A stretch of 64,000 nt of DNA from Chitinophaga silvisoli. GTDB taxonomy: Bacteria; Bacteroidota; Bacteroidia; Chitinophagales; Chitinophagaceae. The notes under the pieces are model-generated. The model saw only the letters and a program-made list of their open reading frames with translations, was not told where the DNA came from and did no database searches. Positions within the stretch are counted from its first letter, which is position 1. The number at the start of each line of letters is the position of its first letter. Where the stretch lies: NCBI RefSeq assembly GCF_003412465.1, contig NZ_QTJV01000001.1:806001-870000 (forward strand), read 5' to 3'. This document shows positions 37,622 through 46,898 of this stretch, in pieces. Position numbers and translations under genes: made by a program.

Positions 37622-40600
37622 ATGCAAAAGTCCTTGTGGCTCACAGTTCTCTCGTTGTTCATCCTCGTATTATCAGGTCATGCACAGAACCTCTCCAACA
37701 GGGGAACTGAGTTCTGGACAGCCTACGGTCACCATGAGTTCATGGAGCCAGGCTGGACCAACTCGCAGGAGATGGTGTTGTACCTGAGTGCAGAGCAACC
37801 CGCTGTAGTAACAGTGTCTGTAGATAGCCTTGGCTGGAGCCGGACTTACTCTATCCCTGCCAATACAGTTATAGCCAGTGATTTTATCCCGAAAGGCGGT
37901 ACCTACGATGCGCGTTTGTATTCAGTACCTCCAGCTTTTGGTGGTACAGGTGGTGAAGGTATTTTCAGGTACAAGGGCATCCATATTGTGAGCAATGTAC
38001 CTATCGTAGCCTATGCACATATATTTGGTTCTACTTCTTCCGGTGCGACTACTTTATTGCCGGTGAATACCTGGGGATATTACTATGTATCGCTGAACAG
38101 TGAGCAGGACTATCAGCCCGACTGTTTCTCCTGGATGTATGTGATCGCGAGTCATGATAGTACTGTAGTAGAAATTACTCCTTCTGCACTGACCCGTACC
38201 GGATTTCCTGCGAATGTGCCTTTTACGGTCACATTGAATAAAGGACAGATCTACCAGGTGGTAGGTAGTACCAGTGGCAGCTCAGGGCCTGAATTAACAG
38301 GAACGAAGGTACGTTCTGTTGCAAATTCAAGTGATACCTGTTATCCGATTGCCGTATTCTCCGGGAGCAGCCGTACTGCGATCAATTGTACACCTGGCGG
38401 CAGTGGTAGTGGTGATAACAATATGCAGCAGGTGTTCCCTTCCCAGGCATGGGGTAAACGCTACCTGCTGGCACCTACCAGTACGGACCTTTCCCCATCT
38501 ACTTTTATGACGAACGTCTACAAAGTGCTGGTGAAGGACCCGGCTACAGTAGTGAAAAGGAATGGTGTGGTACTGACGGGGCTGATTGCAAACAGCTATT
38601 ATCGTTTTACCAGTGCCACAGCTGATTATATAGAATCCGACAAGCCGGTGATGGTTGCACAGTTTATGTCATCTTCCGGCGGATGCCCCAATACCAGTGG
38701 AAATGGGGACCCGGAAATGGTGTACCTCAGCCCGATCGAACAGGCTATTAAAAATATCGGCTTCTATCGCAATACAAGGGAGGTAATTGTGACGAATTAT
38801 CTCACGCTGATTATCCCTACTATGGGTACGCAGACATTGAAAATAGATGGGCTTAATAATAACTGGAACTATACTTATGCACATCCTAACCTGCCGGGAT
38901 ATTCAGTCGTAATCAAACGCTGGCCGGCTGCACAGGCACAATGCCTGGTATCCAGCGACTCTGCCTTCACTGCAGTTACGTATGGTCTGGGCGGCGCAGA
39001 AAGCTATGGCTACAATGCCGGTACCCTCATCAATAACCTGAATGCTGTAGGTACTATTCACAACCAGTATGATACAGCCAAAACAAAGAATGAATTTACC
39101 TGTACCAATACACCTGTAGAACTTTCTGTATTGCTGGCTTATCATCCTACAAAGATGGTGTGGCAGATCAGTCAGCTGGGTAGTGTGATTGCGCCCAATA
39201 GTGACGTAGTGGTGATGAACCCTGTCAGCACAGGCCAGGAAATTGTGAATGGGGTGCCTTATTACAAATACACTTTGCCTGGTACTTACCAGTTTAATAC
39301 TACTGGCACTTACGATATCACGATTACAAACACCAATCCTGAGATTGAAAAATGTGATCACACTGAACAGGTGAAAATTTCAGTAACTGTAAAGAAGAAA
39401 CCTTCTGCTAAGTTCTCTTATACACATACCGGTTGTACAAAAGACTCCGTCTACTTTACAGGTGATACCAGTGCAAACGGCTATGATGTGAATCGCTGGA
39501 AATGGACCTTCCCCGGGCCGGCAGTGGATAGTGGTCAGCATGTGATACATGCTTTTGCAGCCGGTCAGCAAAATATCCAGCTGAATGTGATTACTGAAGA
39601 AGGGTGTGTGGCGGATACCACGGCCAGTATTACCATCTATCCGAGACCTACTGCGGACTTTACTACCAGTGTACAAAATGTATGTGAAGGTGGTGATGTG
39701 ACCCTTACCGATCAGTCAACTTTTGCAGGTAGCGGTCCTATCGTAGGCTGGTACTGGGATGGTGACAATGGCACTGTCAACAACAATACGACGAATGCCA
39801 GCCAGGCAGAACACTATGATGCATACGGCACTTATAATATAAAACATGTAGTAAAGGTGAGTGATCTCTGTGTGAGCGATACCGTAACGAAAGCTGTAAC
39901 GGTCTATGCAAAACCGGTTCCTTCCTTTACCTACCCTGACAACTGTCTGGCTGTGGACGGCATTGTACAATTCACAAGTACCACAACATCCCCTGATGCG
40001 CAAACACTGGGTGCCTATACCTGGGATTTCGGAGATGCAGCTGCCACACCAGGGAATCCCAATACCAGTACAGATGCCAACCCGCAGCATACATATACTT
40101 CATTTGGCACTTATACGATCAAATACAGTGCGACCACTGTAAATGGTTGTACAAAAGATACCACTGTTACTGCGGTCTTCAAACTGAAACCGAAACTCAC
40201 TTACACCAAACTGGATTCTATCTGTGTAAACCAGAAAGGAACAATCGATGTGGCAAAAGCTGCGGTGACCAATGGTGTAACAGGTACAGGTGTGTATAAG
40301 GGTCCCGGTACCAGCACTTCAGGTGTTTTCAATCCGGCTACAGCAGGTGCAGGTACACACACTATCTGGTATGTGTTCACTACCGGCAGTGGTTGTATCG
40401 ATTCTATCTCAACTACTATCAAGGTGAATCCAAAACCAGCTGCTGCTTTCACAGCAAATGATGTATGTCTTGGCGCACCGGTAGTAATCAGTGATCAGTC
40501 AACCATCCCGACAGGCAACATCATATCCTGGAACTGGAACTTCGGTGATGGTAACAGCGAAACACATACTGATAATACAACCTTCAACAAAACATACACT

Positions 40601-41707
40601 GTCTGGAAGAGCTACACTGTGAAACTGGTAGCGGTGAGCGATAATGGTTGCACGAGCGATACCGCTACCGGCACAGTGGCTGTACATCCTAACCCATCGA
40701 CTGATTTTACATTGCCTGCGCATATCTGTATGCCGGAAGGTATTGCTGAATTCACCAATAACTCTTCTACGCCTGATAAATCAGCTATGAGCTATCAGTG
40801 GAACTTCGGTGATGGCACTGCCACCAGTACCACGGCTTCGCCTACGCATGTGTATCAGCAGGCAGGCAGCTATACGGTGACGCTGACCACTAGTACTAAG
40901 TTTGGTTGCAGCAGTACGAAAGACAAGGTGCTGAGTGCCTTCTTTACCCAACCGGTGGCTCAGTTCTCCGTATCGCCTGATACGCTTTGCCAGGGTACCG
41001 AAAGTATATTCACCGATCAGAGTACAGATGCCAGTGATAACATCACTACCTGGAGCTGGACCTTCGGCGATGGTAGTAGTTCTACCAGCCGTAACCCGAT
41101 CAAGGAATATAGTATGCCGGGCGAATATACGGTACAACTCACCGTGACAAACGGTGCAGGTTGTATATCGACTCCGGTAAGCAGCCAGGTAGTAGTATAC
41201 CTGCAACCTGTGATCGATGCCGGCGATGACTTCGTAGTACCACAGGGTACTCTCATTCAATTCAACGCGACTGCCAATGATAGCACCCAACTGGTCTTCC
41301 GCTGGTCACCGGGTGAAGGGCTGTCATCCGCGAATGCGCTGAACCCATGGCTGGTAGCAATGGCAGACCAGGTCTATACACTTACTGCTATCGGCAAAGG
41401 TAGTTGTGGTGCACAGGATCAAATGGCTGTAAAAGTGCTGAAGCCTGTGAAAATACCGAATGCTTTCTCGCCAAACGGAGATGGTATGAATGATCGCTGG
41501 GTGATTACTAACCTCGCCGATTATCCTGGTGCCAGTATAGAAGTATTCAACAGGTACGGGCAAAGGGTCTACTATTCTGTCGGCTATGAAACGCCATGGG
41601 ATGGTATGTGGAAGGGCAAGCTGCTGCCGCTGGCGACATACTATTACATCATCAAACTGAAAAACGGGTTCGCACCTCTCACCGGGTACGTCACGATACT
41701 TCAATAA
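37622..41707 (+). CDS. IgGFc-binding/PKD-repeat surface protein with type-B T9SS (CHU_C) domain
   Basis: 1361 residues from ATG 37622, which gives a good signal peptide (LWLTVLSLFILVLSGHAQ). An in-frame ATG at 37550 would add 24 residues unlike a signal peptide. An IgGFc-binding-type domain (about 26-475, NRGTEFWTAYGHHEFM) is paralogous to that in the preceding gene. From about 594 come six PKD domains with the WxFGD or related core (WNWNFGDGN, YQWNFGDGT, WSWTFGDGS) and one Ig-like domain. The last 85 residues form the CHU_C sorting domain (IPNAFSPNGDGMNDRW, FNRYGQRVYY). The PorP gene starts 17 nt after the stop. It is probably a second surface adhesin using the same secretion partners. Confidence 0.88.
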   Translation: MQKSLWLTVLSLFILVLSGHAQNLSNRGTEFWTAYGHHEFMEPGWTNSQEMVLYLSAEQPAVVTVSVDSLGWSRTYSIPANTVIASDFIPKGGTYDARLYSVPPAFGGTGGEGIFRYKGIHIVSNVPIVAYAHIFGSTSSGATTLLPVNTWGYYYVSLNSEQDYQPDCFSWMYVIASHDSTVVEITPSALTRTGFPANVPFTVTLNKGQIYQVVGSTSGSSGPELTGTKVRSVANSSDTCYPIAVFSGSSRTAINCTPGGSGSGDNNMQQVFPSQAWGKRYLLAPTSTDLSPSTFMTNVYKVLVKDPATVVKRNGVVLTGLIANSYYRFTSATADYIESDKPVMVAQFMSSSGGCPNTSGNGDPEMVYLSPIEQAIKNIGFYRNTREVIVTNYLTLIIPTMGTQTLKIDGLNNNWNYTYAHPNLPGYSVVIKRWPAAQAQCLVSSDSAFTAVTYGLGGAESYGYNAGTLINNLNAVGTIHNQYDTAKTKNEFTCTNTPVELSVLLAYHPTKMVWQISQLGSVIAPNSDVVVMNPVSTGQEIVNGVPYYKYTLPGTYQFNTTGTYDITITNTNPEIEKCDHTEQVKISVTVKKKPSAKFSYTHTGCTKDSVYFTGDTSANGYDVNRWKWTFPGPAVDSGQHVIHAFAAGQQNIQLNVITEEGCVADTTASITIYPRPTADFTTSVQNVCEGGDVTLTDQSTFAGSGPIVGWYWDGDNGTVNNNTTNASQAEHYDAYGTYNIKHVVKVSDLCVSDTVTKAVTVYAKPVPSFTYPDNCLAVDGIVQFTSTTTSPDAQTLGAYTWDFGDAAATPGNPNTSTDANPQHTYTSFGTYTIKYSATTVNGCTKDTTVTAVFKLKPKLTYTKLDSICVNQKGTIDVAKAAVTNGVTGTGVYKGPGTSTSGVFNPATAGAGTHTIWYVFTTGSGCIDSISTTIKVNPKPAAAFTANDVCLGAPVVISDQSTIPTGNIISWNWNFGDGNSETHTDNTTFNKTYTVWKSYTVKLVAVSDNGCTSDTATGTVAVHPNPSTDFTLPAHICMPEGIAEFTNNSSTPDKSAMSYQWNFGDGTATSTTASPTHVYQQAGSYTVTLTTSTKFGCSSTKDKVLSAFFTQPVAQFSVSPDTLCQGTESIFTDQSTDASDNITTWSWTFGDGSSSTSRNPIKEYSMPGEYTVQLTVTNGAGCISTPVSSQVVVYLQPVIDAGDDFVVPQGTLIQFNATANDSTQLVFRWSPGEGLSSANALNPWLVAMADQVYTLTAIGKGSCGAQDQMAVKVLKPVKIPNAFSPNGDGMNDRWVITNLADYPGASIEVFNRYGQRVYYSVGYETPWDGMWKGKLLPLATYYYIIKLKNGFAPLTGYVTILQ

Positions 41708-41724
41708 GCAAATAATAACTCGCA

Positions 41725-42732
41725 ATGAAAAATTTCATCACCTTCATCCTGCTTTGCCCGCTGTTGTTTGTAATGGCTGATAAGGCAAATGCGCAAACTG
41801 ATCCGCATTTCTCCCAGTACTATGTGTATCCCTCCTGGCTGAACCCCGCACTGACTGGTGCTTTTGACGGCGACTACAGGGTATCGGCCATTTACCGTAC
41901 CCAGTGGGGCAATATCAGCAGTCCCTTTTCGACTTATGGTGTGGCAGGTGATATTACCACCAATAAACAATTCAATGTTGGTGCCAGTGTATTGAATCAA
42001 TCCGCTGGTGATGGTGGATATAACTATACAACCGGTTATGCCAGTGCCTCCTATACTGGTGTGAAACTGGGTGCCAGTCAGAATCACAGGCTGGTGTTCG
42101 GGATCCAGGCGGGCATTATTCAGCGCCGTTTCGATGCTTCCAAACTCACTTTTGGTGACCAGTGGAACCCGGTGACTGGCTATAATCCCGGTACACCCAG
42201 TGCAGAGGTATTGGGCAGAACATCTGCAACCTCATTCGATGCTGGTGCCGGTGTATTGTATTACGATGCAGAGCCGGGCAAGAAATACAACATCTTCGGT
42301 GGTTTCAGTGTGAGTCACCTGACACGACCTACAGACCAGTTTAGTGCCAGTGGCGATGCGCGTTTCCCTATGCGCTTTACAGGTCATGCGGGTGTGAAGA
42401 TCGCAGTCAATGAAACCTTCAGCATCACACCAAATTTATTGTACCTGCACCAGGGTAATGCAGAAGAGAAAATGATAGGTGCCTACGGACAGATGTATGT
42501 AACACCGACTGTCGATTTCCTGCTGGGTGTGAACTATCGTTTCAAGGATGCCATCGCTCCTCATGCAGGCTTTACCTATGGCGGCTTTACCCTCGGTGCC
42601 AGCTATGACATCAATACATCTGATCTGGGCAAGATAGCAAGAGGCGCTAACAGCTTCGAAATTTCGCTGACCTGGATAGGCAGAAAACTCTTTAAAACCC
42701 CTGAAGTAGAATTTGTGTGCCCACGTCTCTAA
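41725..42732 (+). CDS. PorP/SprF-family T9SS outer-membrane protein
   Basis: A 335-residue barrel protein with signal peptide ending ADKANAQ. Family marks are DPHFSQYYVYPSWLNPALTG, YRTQWGNISSPFSTYGVAGD and the C-terminal LGASYDINTSDLGKIARG block. SprF-type proteins are needed for secretion or anchoring of particular CHU_C substrates, which fits the two large genes upstream. Gaps are 17 nt before and 16 nt after. It differs clearly from the other PorP copies at 3546 and 44519, so each may serve a distinct substrate. Confidence 0.9.
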   Translation: MKNFITFILLCPLLFVMADKANAQTDPHFSQYYVYPSWLNPALTGAFDGDYRVSAIYRTQWGNISSPFSTYGVAGDITTNKQFNVGASVLNQSAGDGGYNYTTGYASASYTGVKLGASQNHRLVFGIQAGIIQRRFDASKLTFGDQWNPVTGYNPGTPSAEVLGRTSATSFDAGAGVLYYDAEPGKKYNIFGGFSVSHLTRPTDQFSASGDARFPMRFTGHAGVKIAVNETFSITPNLLYLHQGNAEEKMIGAYGQMYVTPTVDFLLGVNYRFKDAIAPHAGFTYGGFTLGASYDINTSDLGKIARGANSFEISLTWIGRKLFKTPEVEFVCPRL

Positions 42733-42748
42733 AATCTAATAAAGAACT

Positions 42749-44512
42749 ATGAAAAAGATCTTATTCACAGCAGCACTGTTAGGTGCAGTAATGGCAGGCA
42801 AAGCACAATTTGCTTACAATTATCTCAAGGCTGCTGACTATTATTTCAGGAACGCGGACTATAATTCTGCTGCACAGTATTATGAAAAATACCTGGCAGG
42901 TAACCGTTCCATCGTCAGCAATGCCGTATATAAACCATACAACACACAACAGGTAGCAAGCAAAAAGCAATTGCCTGTAAGTTCCGAGCACCAGGCTATC
43001 TATAAGCTGGCAGAGAGCTACCGCTTGCTGAATGATTACAGCAAAGCAGTACCCTGGTATGCAGAAGCTATGGAGTTTGAAAAATCAGAATATCCCTTAG
43101 CTCCTTATTACTATGCAGTATCGCTCCGTGCGCTGAGCCGCTATGACCTGGCTGAAAAAGCATTCGCTTATTTTCTCGATACCTACCAGGCAGAAGATAA
43201 ATACCGTGATGATGCAAAGCGTGAACAACAGAACCTGCATTTCATCATCGTACAACTGGCTCGTCCTGATCTCTCTTTATATACAATTGAGAAAGGGAAT
43301 ACGACACTGAATCCTGAAGGTGCAAACTATGCTCCTGTATGGTTAGGAGATACACTGCTGTTATTTACCTCTACCAGGCCTGATAATGGTGCTGCAAAGA
43401 ACCATGTATTTACCAACAGGGTGTATGGTGCCAGGTTTAGTGGTGCAGTGCCAGACAGTATTTCGAGGTATGCATTACCGCAGCCTAAGAATGAAGAGCA
43501 GGGTGTGATCAGCATTACTCCTGATGGCAATACACTCTTCCTGACCAGGTGGATAAAGAACAAGAAGGCGGCCATTTATAGCAGTCATAAAAATGGTGAT
43601 ACCTGGGGCGAACCTGTATTGCTGGATACGATTGTGAATGCAGCTGGTTTTAGTGCACAGCAGCCATTTGTAACGGCTGATGGTAAGCGCCTCTTATATG
43701 CCAGTGACAGACCGGGTGGTGAAGGAGGACTGGACATCTGGGAAGCGCAACTGAATGGTGATGGCACGCCTTTTTTTACAAAGAATTTAGGTCCGGTAGT
43801 GAATACTGCTGCAAACGAACAGGCACCTTATTACCATGCGCCATCAGGTTTATTGGTCTTCTCTACAGATGGGAGAGTAGGCATGGGTGGTTATGATTTC
43901 TTCTATACAAAAGACAGTGCAGGCAGCTATACTACACCCGTAAATTTCGGTTACCCGGTGAACTCTGTAAAGGATGACCTGTACTTCACCAGCAAGGGTA
44001 GTAAAGACAATATCCTGGAAGCGGTATGGTTATCATCAGATCGCTCTGCCAGCTGTTGCCTGGAATTGTTTACCCTGAACAAGCGTGTGCCACCACCGCC
44101 GCCCCCACCACCAGTACCTGAAACTCCTGTAGCTGTAGCGCCACCACCTGCTGAGGTACCTGTAGTGCTGGACAATGTATACTACGATTTCAGCCAGTCA
44201 TATCTGCAACCGGCCTCTTATCCAGCATTGGATAAACTGGTGGCTATGCTGCAGGCACATCCTGAAGTAAAGATAGAGTTGAGCGCACACACAGATAGCA
44301 AAGGTTCGGATGAGCTGAATCAGAAATTGTCCGAAGCACGTGCGAAGAGTTGTGTGGATTATCTCGTGAGCAAGGGAGTTGCGGCAGAACGTCTTACCTG
44401 GAAGGGATATGCGGCTACAATGCCGATAGCGCCTAATACCAATGCTGATGGATCTGATAATCCGGAAGGCAGGGCCAGGAACAGAAGGACGGAATTCAAA
44501 GTGATTAAATAG
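42749..44512 (+). CDS. OmpA-family protein with TPR and PD40 propeller
   Basis: 587 residues, with signal peptide KILFTAALLGAVMAGKAQ. TPR-like helices (about 22-165, ADYYFRNADYNSAAQYYEKY) precede a PD40-type propeller (about 180-440, LLLFTSTRPDNGA, LLYASDRPGGEGGLDIWEA). A proline-rich linker (PPPPPPPPVPETP) lies at about 450-475. The OmpA domain (about 480-587) reads VYYDFSQSYLQPAS, AHTDSKGSDELNQKLSEARA and GRARNRRTEFKVIK. It is a shorter relative of the gene at 4605 and should link the PorP proteins on either side to peptidoglycan. Confidence 0.9.
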   Translation: MKKILFTAALLGAVMAGKAQFAYNYLKAADYYFRNADYNSAAQYYEKYLAGNRSIVSNAVYKPYNTQQVASKKQLPVSSEHQAIYKLAESYRLLNDYSKAVPWYAEAMEFEKSEYPLAPYYYAVSLRALSRYDLAEKAFAYFLDTYQAEDKYRDDAKREQQNLHFIIVQLARPDLSLYTIEKGNTTLNPEGANYAPVWLGDTLLLFTSTRPDNGAAKNHVFTNRVYGARFSGAVPDSISRYALPQPKNEEQGVISITPDGNTLFLTRWIKNKKAAIYSSHKNGDTWGEPVLLDTIVNAAGFSAQQPFVTADGKRLLYASDRPGGEGGLDIWEAQLNGDGTPFFTKNLGPVVNTAANEQAPYYHAPSGLLVFSTDGRVGMGGYDFFYTKDSAGSYTTPVNFGYPVNSVKDDLYFTSKGSKDNILEAVWLSSDRSASCCLELFTLNKRVPPPPPPPPVPETPVAVAPPPAEVPVVLDNVYYDFSQSYLQPASYPALDKLVAMLQAHPEVKIELSAHTDSKGSDELNQKLSEARAKSCVDYLVSKGVAAERLTWKGYAATMPIAPNTNADGSDNPEGRARNRRTEFKVIK

Positions 44513-44518
44513 TAAACT

Positions 44519-45544
44519 ATGAAAAGATTACCACTGCTGTTGTTGCTGCTGGCCTGGTCAGCCGGCAGCTATGCACAGCAACAACCGCATTACACCCAGT
44601 ATGTTCTCAATACGTTTATCATCAACCCTGCTGTGGCAGGGATTGAGAACTACTGGGATGTAAAGGCGAGCCATCGCCATCAGTGGACAGGATTGAATGG
44701 TGCGCCGGTTACTTCTTACCTCACCATACACGGGCCTTTGCGCAAGAGTGATTATCCTGAAGCGAGTATCACAGGTTTGACACCTCCGGGTGAAAATCCA
44801 AGAGGCAGGGCGTACTGGCAGCAGTATACCACGCCGCCTGCACATGCGGGTGTAGGCCTGACCATTCTGAATGATAAAACAGGTCCGCTGAACAGGTTTT
44901 CTATCACAGGTACCTACGCACATCATATTCCAATTTCGGCACGTACCAGTGTGAGTGCGGGAATTTCAGTCGGTATGCAGCAGATGTCGCTGGATGCATC
45001 GAAACTGGATTTTGAGCAGGCAGGTGATCCGGTGATAGCAGCAAGTACACTGCTGAATAAGTGGAGGCCGGAAGTGAATGCGGGGATAATGTTGTACAGC
45101 AGTAGTTATTACATCAGTGCTGCAGTGCAGAATATCATTCCACAGGGAATAGCGTATGATAATGGAAAAGTGGTAGGTGATTCTTTGTACAGGGGCAAAC
45201 TGGTTCCACATTTATTTGTTTCCGGCGGATACCGGGCATTTATCAATGATGACCTGAGTGTGTTGCCTTCTGTGATGGTGAGGATGATAACGGCGGCACC
45301 TGTGAGTTTTGATCTGAATGCGAAGTTTCAATATAGAGACAGGATGTGGGTAGGAGCTTCATATCGCATACAGGATGGGTATGCAGCTATGTTGGGATTG
45401 AACATTAATTCAACGATCAATATCGGGTATTCGTATGATTATACGACATCGTCATTGAATACGGTGAGTAAGGGGACACATGAGATATTGATTGGGTTCT
45501 TAATAGGAAACAGGTATGGAGATCTGTGTCCGCGTAATTTCTAA
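44519..45544 (+). CDS. PorP/SprF-family T9SS outer-membrane protein
   Basis: A 341-residue barrel protein with signal peptide RLPLLLLLLAWSAGSYAQ. Family marks are PHYTQYVLNTFIINPAVAGIE, read in two parts, HRHQWTGLNGAPVT, and the C-terminal INIGYSYDYTTSSLNTVSKGTHE block. It sits 6 nt after the OmpA gene, so translation is probably coupled, and it is the last gene of the long co-directional run. Having a PorP on each side of OmpA matches the two large CHU_C proteins upstream. Confidence 0.9.
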   Translation: MKRLPLLLLLLAWSAGSYAQQQPHYTQYVLNTFIINPAVAGIENYWDVKASHRHQWTGLNGAPVTSYLTIHGPLRKSDYPEASITGLTPPGENPRGRAYWQQYTTPPAHAGVGLTILNDKTGPLNRFSITGTYAHHIPISARTSVSAGISVGMQQMSLDASKLDFEQAGDPVIAASTLLNKWRPEVNAGIMLYSSSYYISAAVQNIIPQGIAYDNGKVVGDSLYRGKLVPHLFVSGGYRAFINDDLSVLPSVMVRMITAAPVSFDLNAKFQYRDRMWVGASYRIQDGYAAMLGLNINSTINIGYSYDYTTSSLNTVSKGTHEILIGFLIGNRYGDLCPRNF

Positions 45545-45681
45545 AAAAAATCAGTTAGGCCGCCGGCAGGTTCAGGCCCTTGACCCATGTTCGCAAAGCG
45601 AACGATTATATGCAAACTAAGATGGAGATAAAAATTATTTAAAAACAATTCTATCAAAAACAAACAATCAAAATTTAAATT
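45545..45681. other. Gap after the 24-kb gene run, small hairpin without T-tract
   Basis: 137 nt containing a perfect GTTCGC/GCGAAC hairpin (45589-45603, 3-nt loop) not followed by a T-tract. No clear terminator was found at the end of the long operon. The promoter of the collagen-like lipoprotein gene probably lies here. Confidence 0.4.
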
Positions 45682-46215
45682 ATGAAAAAGGTTTTCGGTT
45701 ATTTATTCGTGGCATGTATGTTCTCCCTTACCCTTGGAATGACTTCTTGTAAGAAAGGTGATACAGGTCCTGCAGGTCCTCAGGGTGAGAAAGGCGACTC
45801 AGGGGTAGCCGGTAATGCAGGTATAATTTATTCCGAATGGGCTGATGCAACTTTCGGCCTGGCATCTGACGGTGCTACTTACTTTGTAGATATTGATGCG
45901 CCAAAGATCACATCCAGCATCCTGAATAGCGGCGATGTAAAAGTATATACACAATACTATTCCAGCGCCGGCGAACTGGTGGTAATGCCATTACCATACT
46001 TTGATGGCAGCTTCATTCTCAATGTATCCATCTTTGCTGGTGGCTTTGAAATTTACAGCAATGCAGATTTCAGCTCATATACTGACGATAGTGGAAACAG
46101 GGCTTTCCAATACAGATATGTAATCATTCCTGGCGGCCAGGCTGCTGCACGCAAAGCTGGTATCGACTGGAACAATTACGAACAGGTAAAAGCTTACCTG
46201 CATCTTAAGAACTAG
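45682..46215 (+). CDS. Lipoprotein with short collagen-like Gly-X-Y stretch
   Basis: A 177-residue lipoprotein with lipobox GMTSC (Cys23). Right after the lipidated end are about seven Gly-X-Y triplets (GDT GPA GPQ GEK GDS GVA GNA, residues about 26-46). A beta-rich globular domain of about 130 residues follows, with WADATFGLASDGATYFVDI and YRYVIIPGGQAAARKA. Such collagen-like lipoproteins are widespread in Bacteroidota, with unknown function. The triplets probably act as a stalk or a trimerisation segment near the membrane. It is followed by a hairpin terminator. Confidence 0.8.
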   Translation: MKKVFGYLFVACMFSLTLGMTSCKKGDTGPAGPQGEKGDSGVAGNAGIIYSEWADATFGLASDGATYFVDIDAPKITSSILNSGDVKVYTQYYSSAGELVVMPLPYFDGSFILNVSIFAGGFEIYSNADFSSYTDDSGNRAFQYRYVIIPGGQAAARKAGIDWNNYEQVKAYLHLKN

Positions 46216-46254
46216 TTTACTAATGACCATCTCCATCAAAACCACAAGTAACAG

Positions 46255-46285
46255 GGCTGCTTTATCGAGAGCGGCCAATTTTTTC
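46255..46285 (+). terminator. Hairpin with T6 tract just before an ECF sigma gene
   Basis: A 7-bp stem with one G-U pair (ggctgct 46255-46261 with agcggcc 46270-46276) and an 8-nt loop is followed by aaTTTTTTc. It ends about 20 nt before the ATG at 46305, so it ends the lipoprotein transcript and may attenuate the sigma gene. Confidence 0.65.
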
Positions 46286-46304
46286 AACATCTAATAATCA
46301 TACC

Positions 46305-46892
46305 ATGAAAAGATATAGTGAATTGACAGATGAAGAATTAATAAAACTCTACAGATCGGGAGACGATAGTGCTTTCTCGGTACTGGTATACAGGCATAAA
46401 AACAGGATCTTTACGACCATTATGCTGTTAGTAAAAGACCGTCACCTGGCAGAAGATATCTTCCAGGATGTATTTATCAAAATTATCAATGCGCTCAATG
46501 AAGGCCATTACCTGGACAACAGCCGCTTCATTGCCTGGGCGGTGAGAATTGCACACAACTGCTGTATCAGCCATTTCCGTAAGAAGAATGCACGGCCTTC
46601 TTTTGCGCTCATCTACAATGATGACATTACCAGTGGTGATAACCGGATGGACCCAAGCCAGGAGCAGCTGATCATTACCAGGGAAACCAATACCGCAGTA
46701 CAGGCACTGATGGATCGCCTGCCTGAAACACAGCGGGAAGCACTGATCCTGCGTTACTATGCAGATCTGAGTTTTAAGGAGATTGCCCAAACTGTCAATG
46801 TAGGCATCAACACCGCTTTGGGAAGGGTTCGTTATGCCATCATCAACATGCGGAAACTGATGGAGCGTGAGGCCGTGGAAGCAGTATTTTAA
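46305..46892 (+). CDS. ECF sigma-70 factor without a FecR partner (RpoE-like)
   Basis: A 195-residue ECF sigma factor. Region 2 has YRHKNRIFTTIMLLVKD, AEDIFQDVFIKII and RFIAWAVRIAHNCCISHFRK. Region 4 has LPETQREALILRYYADLSF and the helix-turn-helix EIAQTVNVGINTALGRVRYA. Unlike the other three sigma factors in this window it ends without a hydrophobic tail (RKLMEREAVEAVF) and has no FecR gene beside it. This is the RpoE-like type used in general envelope or growth control in Bacteroidota. It converges on the sensor kinase gene, with 6 nt between the two ends. Confidence 0.92.
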   Translation: MKRYSELTDEELIKLYRSGDDSAFSVLVYRHKNRIFTTIMLLVKDRHLAEDIFQDVFIKIINALNEGHYLDNSRFIAWAVRIAHNCCISHFRKKNARPSFALIYNDDITSGDNRMDPSQEQLIITRETNTAVQALMDRLPETQREALILRYYADLSFKEIAQTVNVGINTALGRVRYAIINMRKLMEREAVEAVF

Positions 46893-46898
46893 CCAACA

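Noticed and set aside
45589..45603. GTTCGC/GCGAAC hairpin after the last PorP gene
   Set aside because: The 6-bp hairpin has no T-tract, so a terminator was not called; it is noted in the gap entry only.
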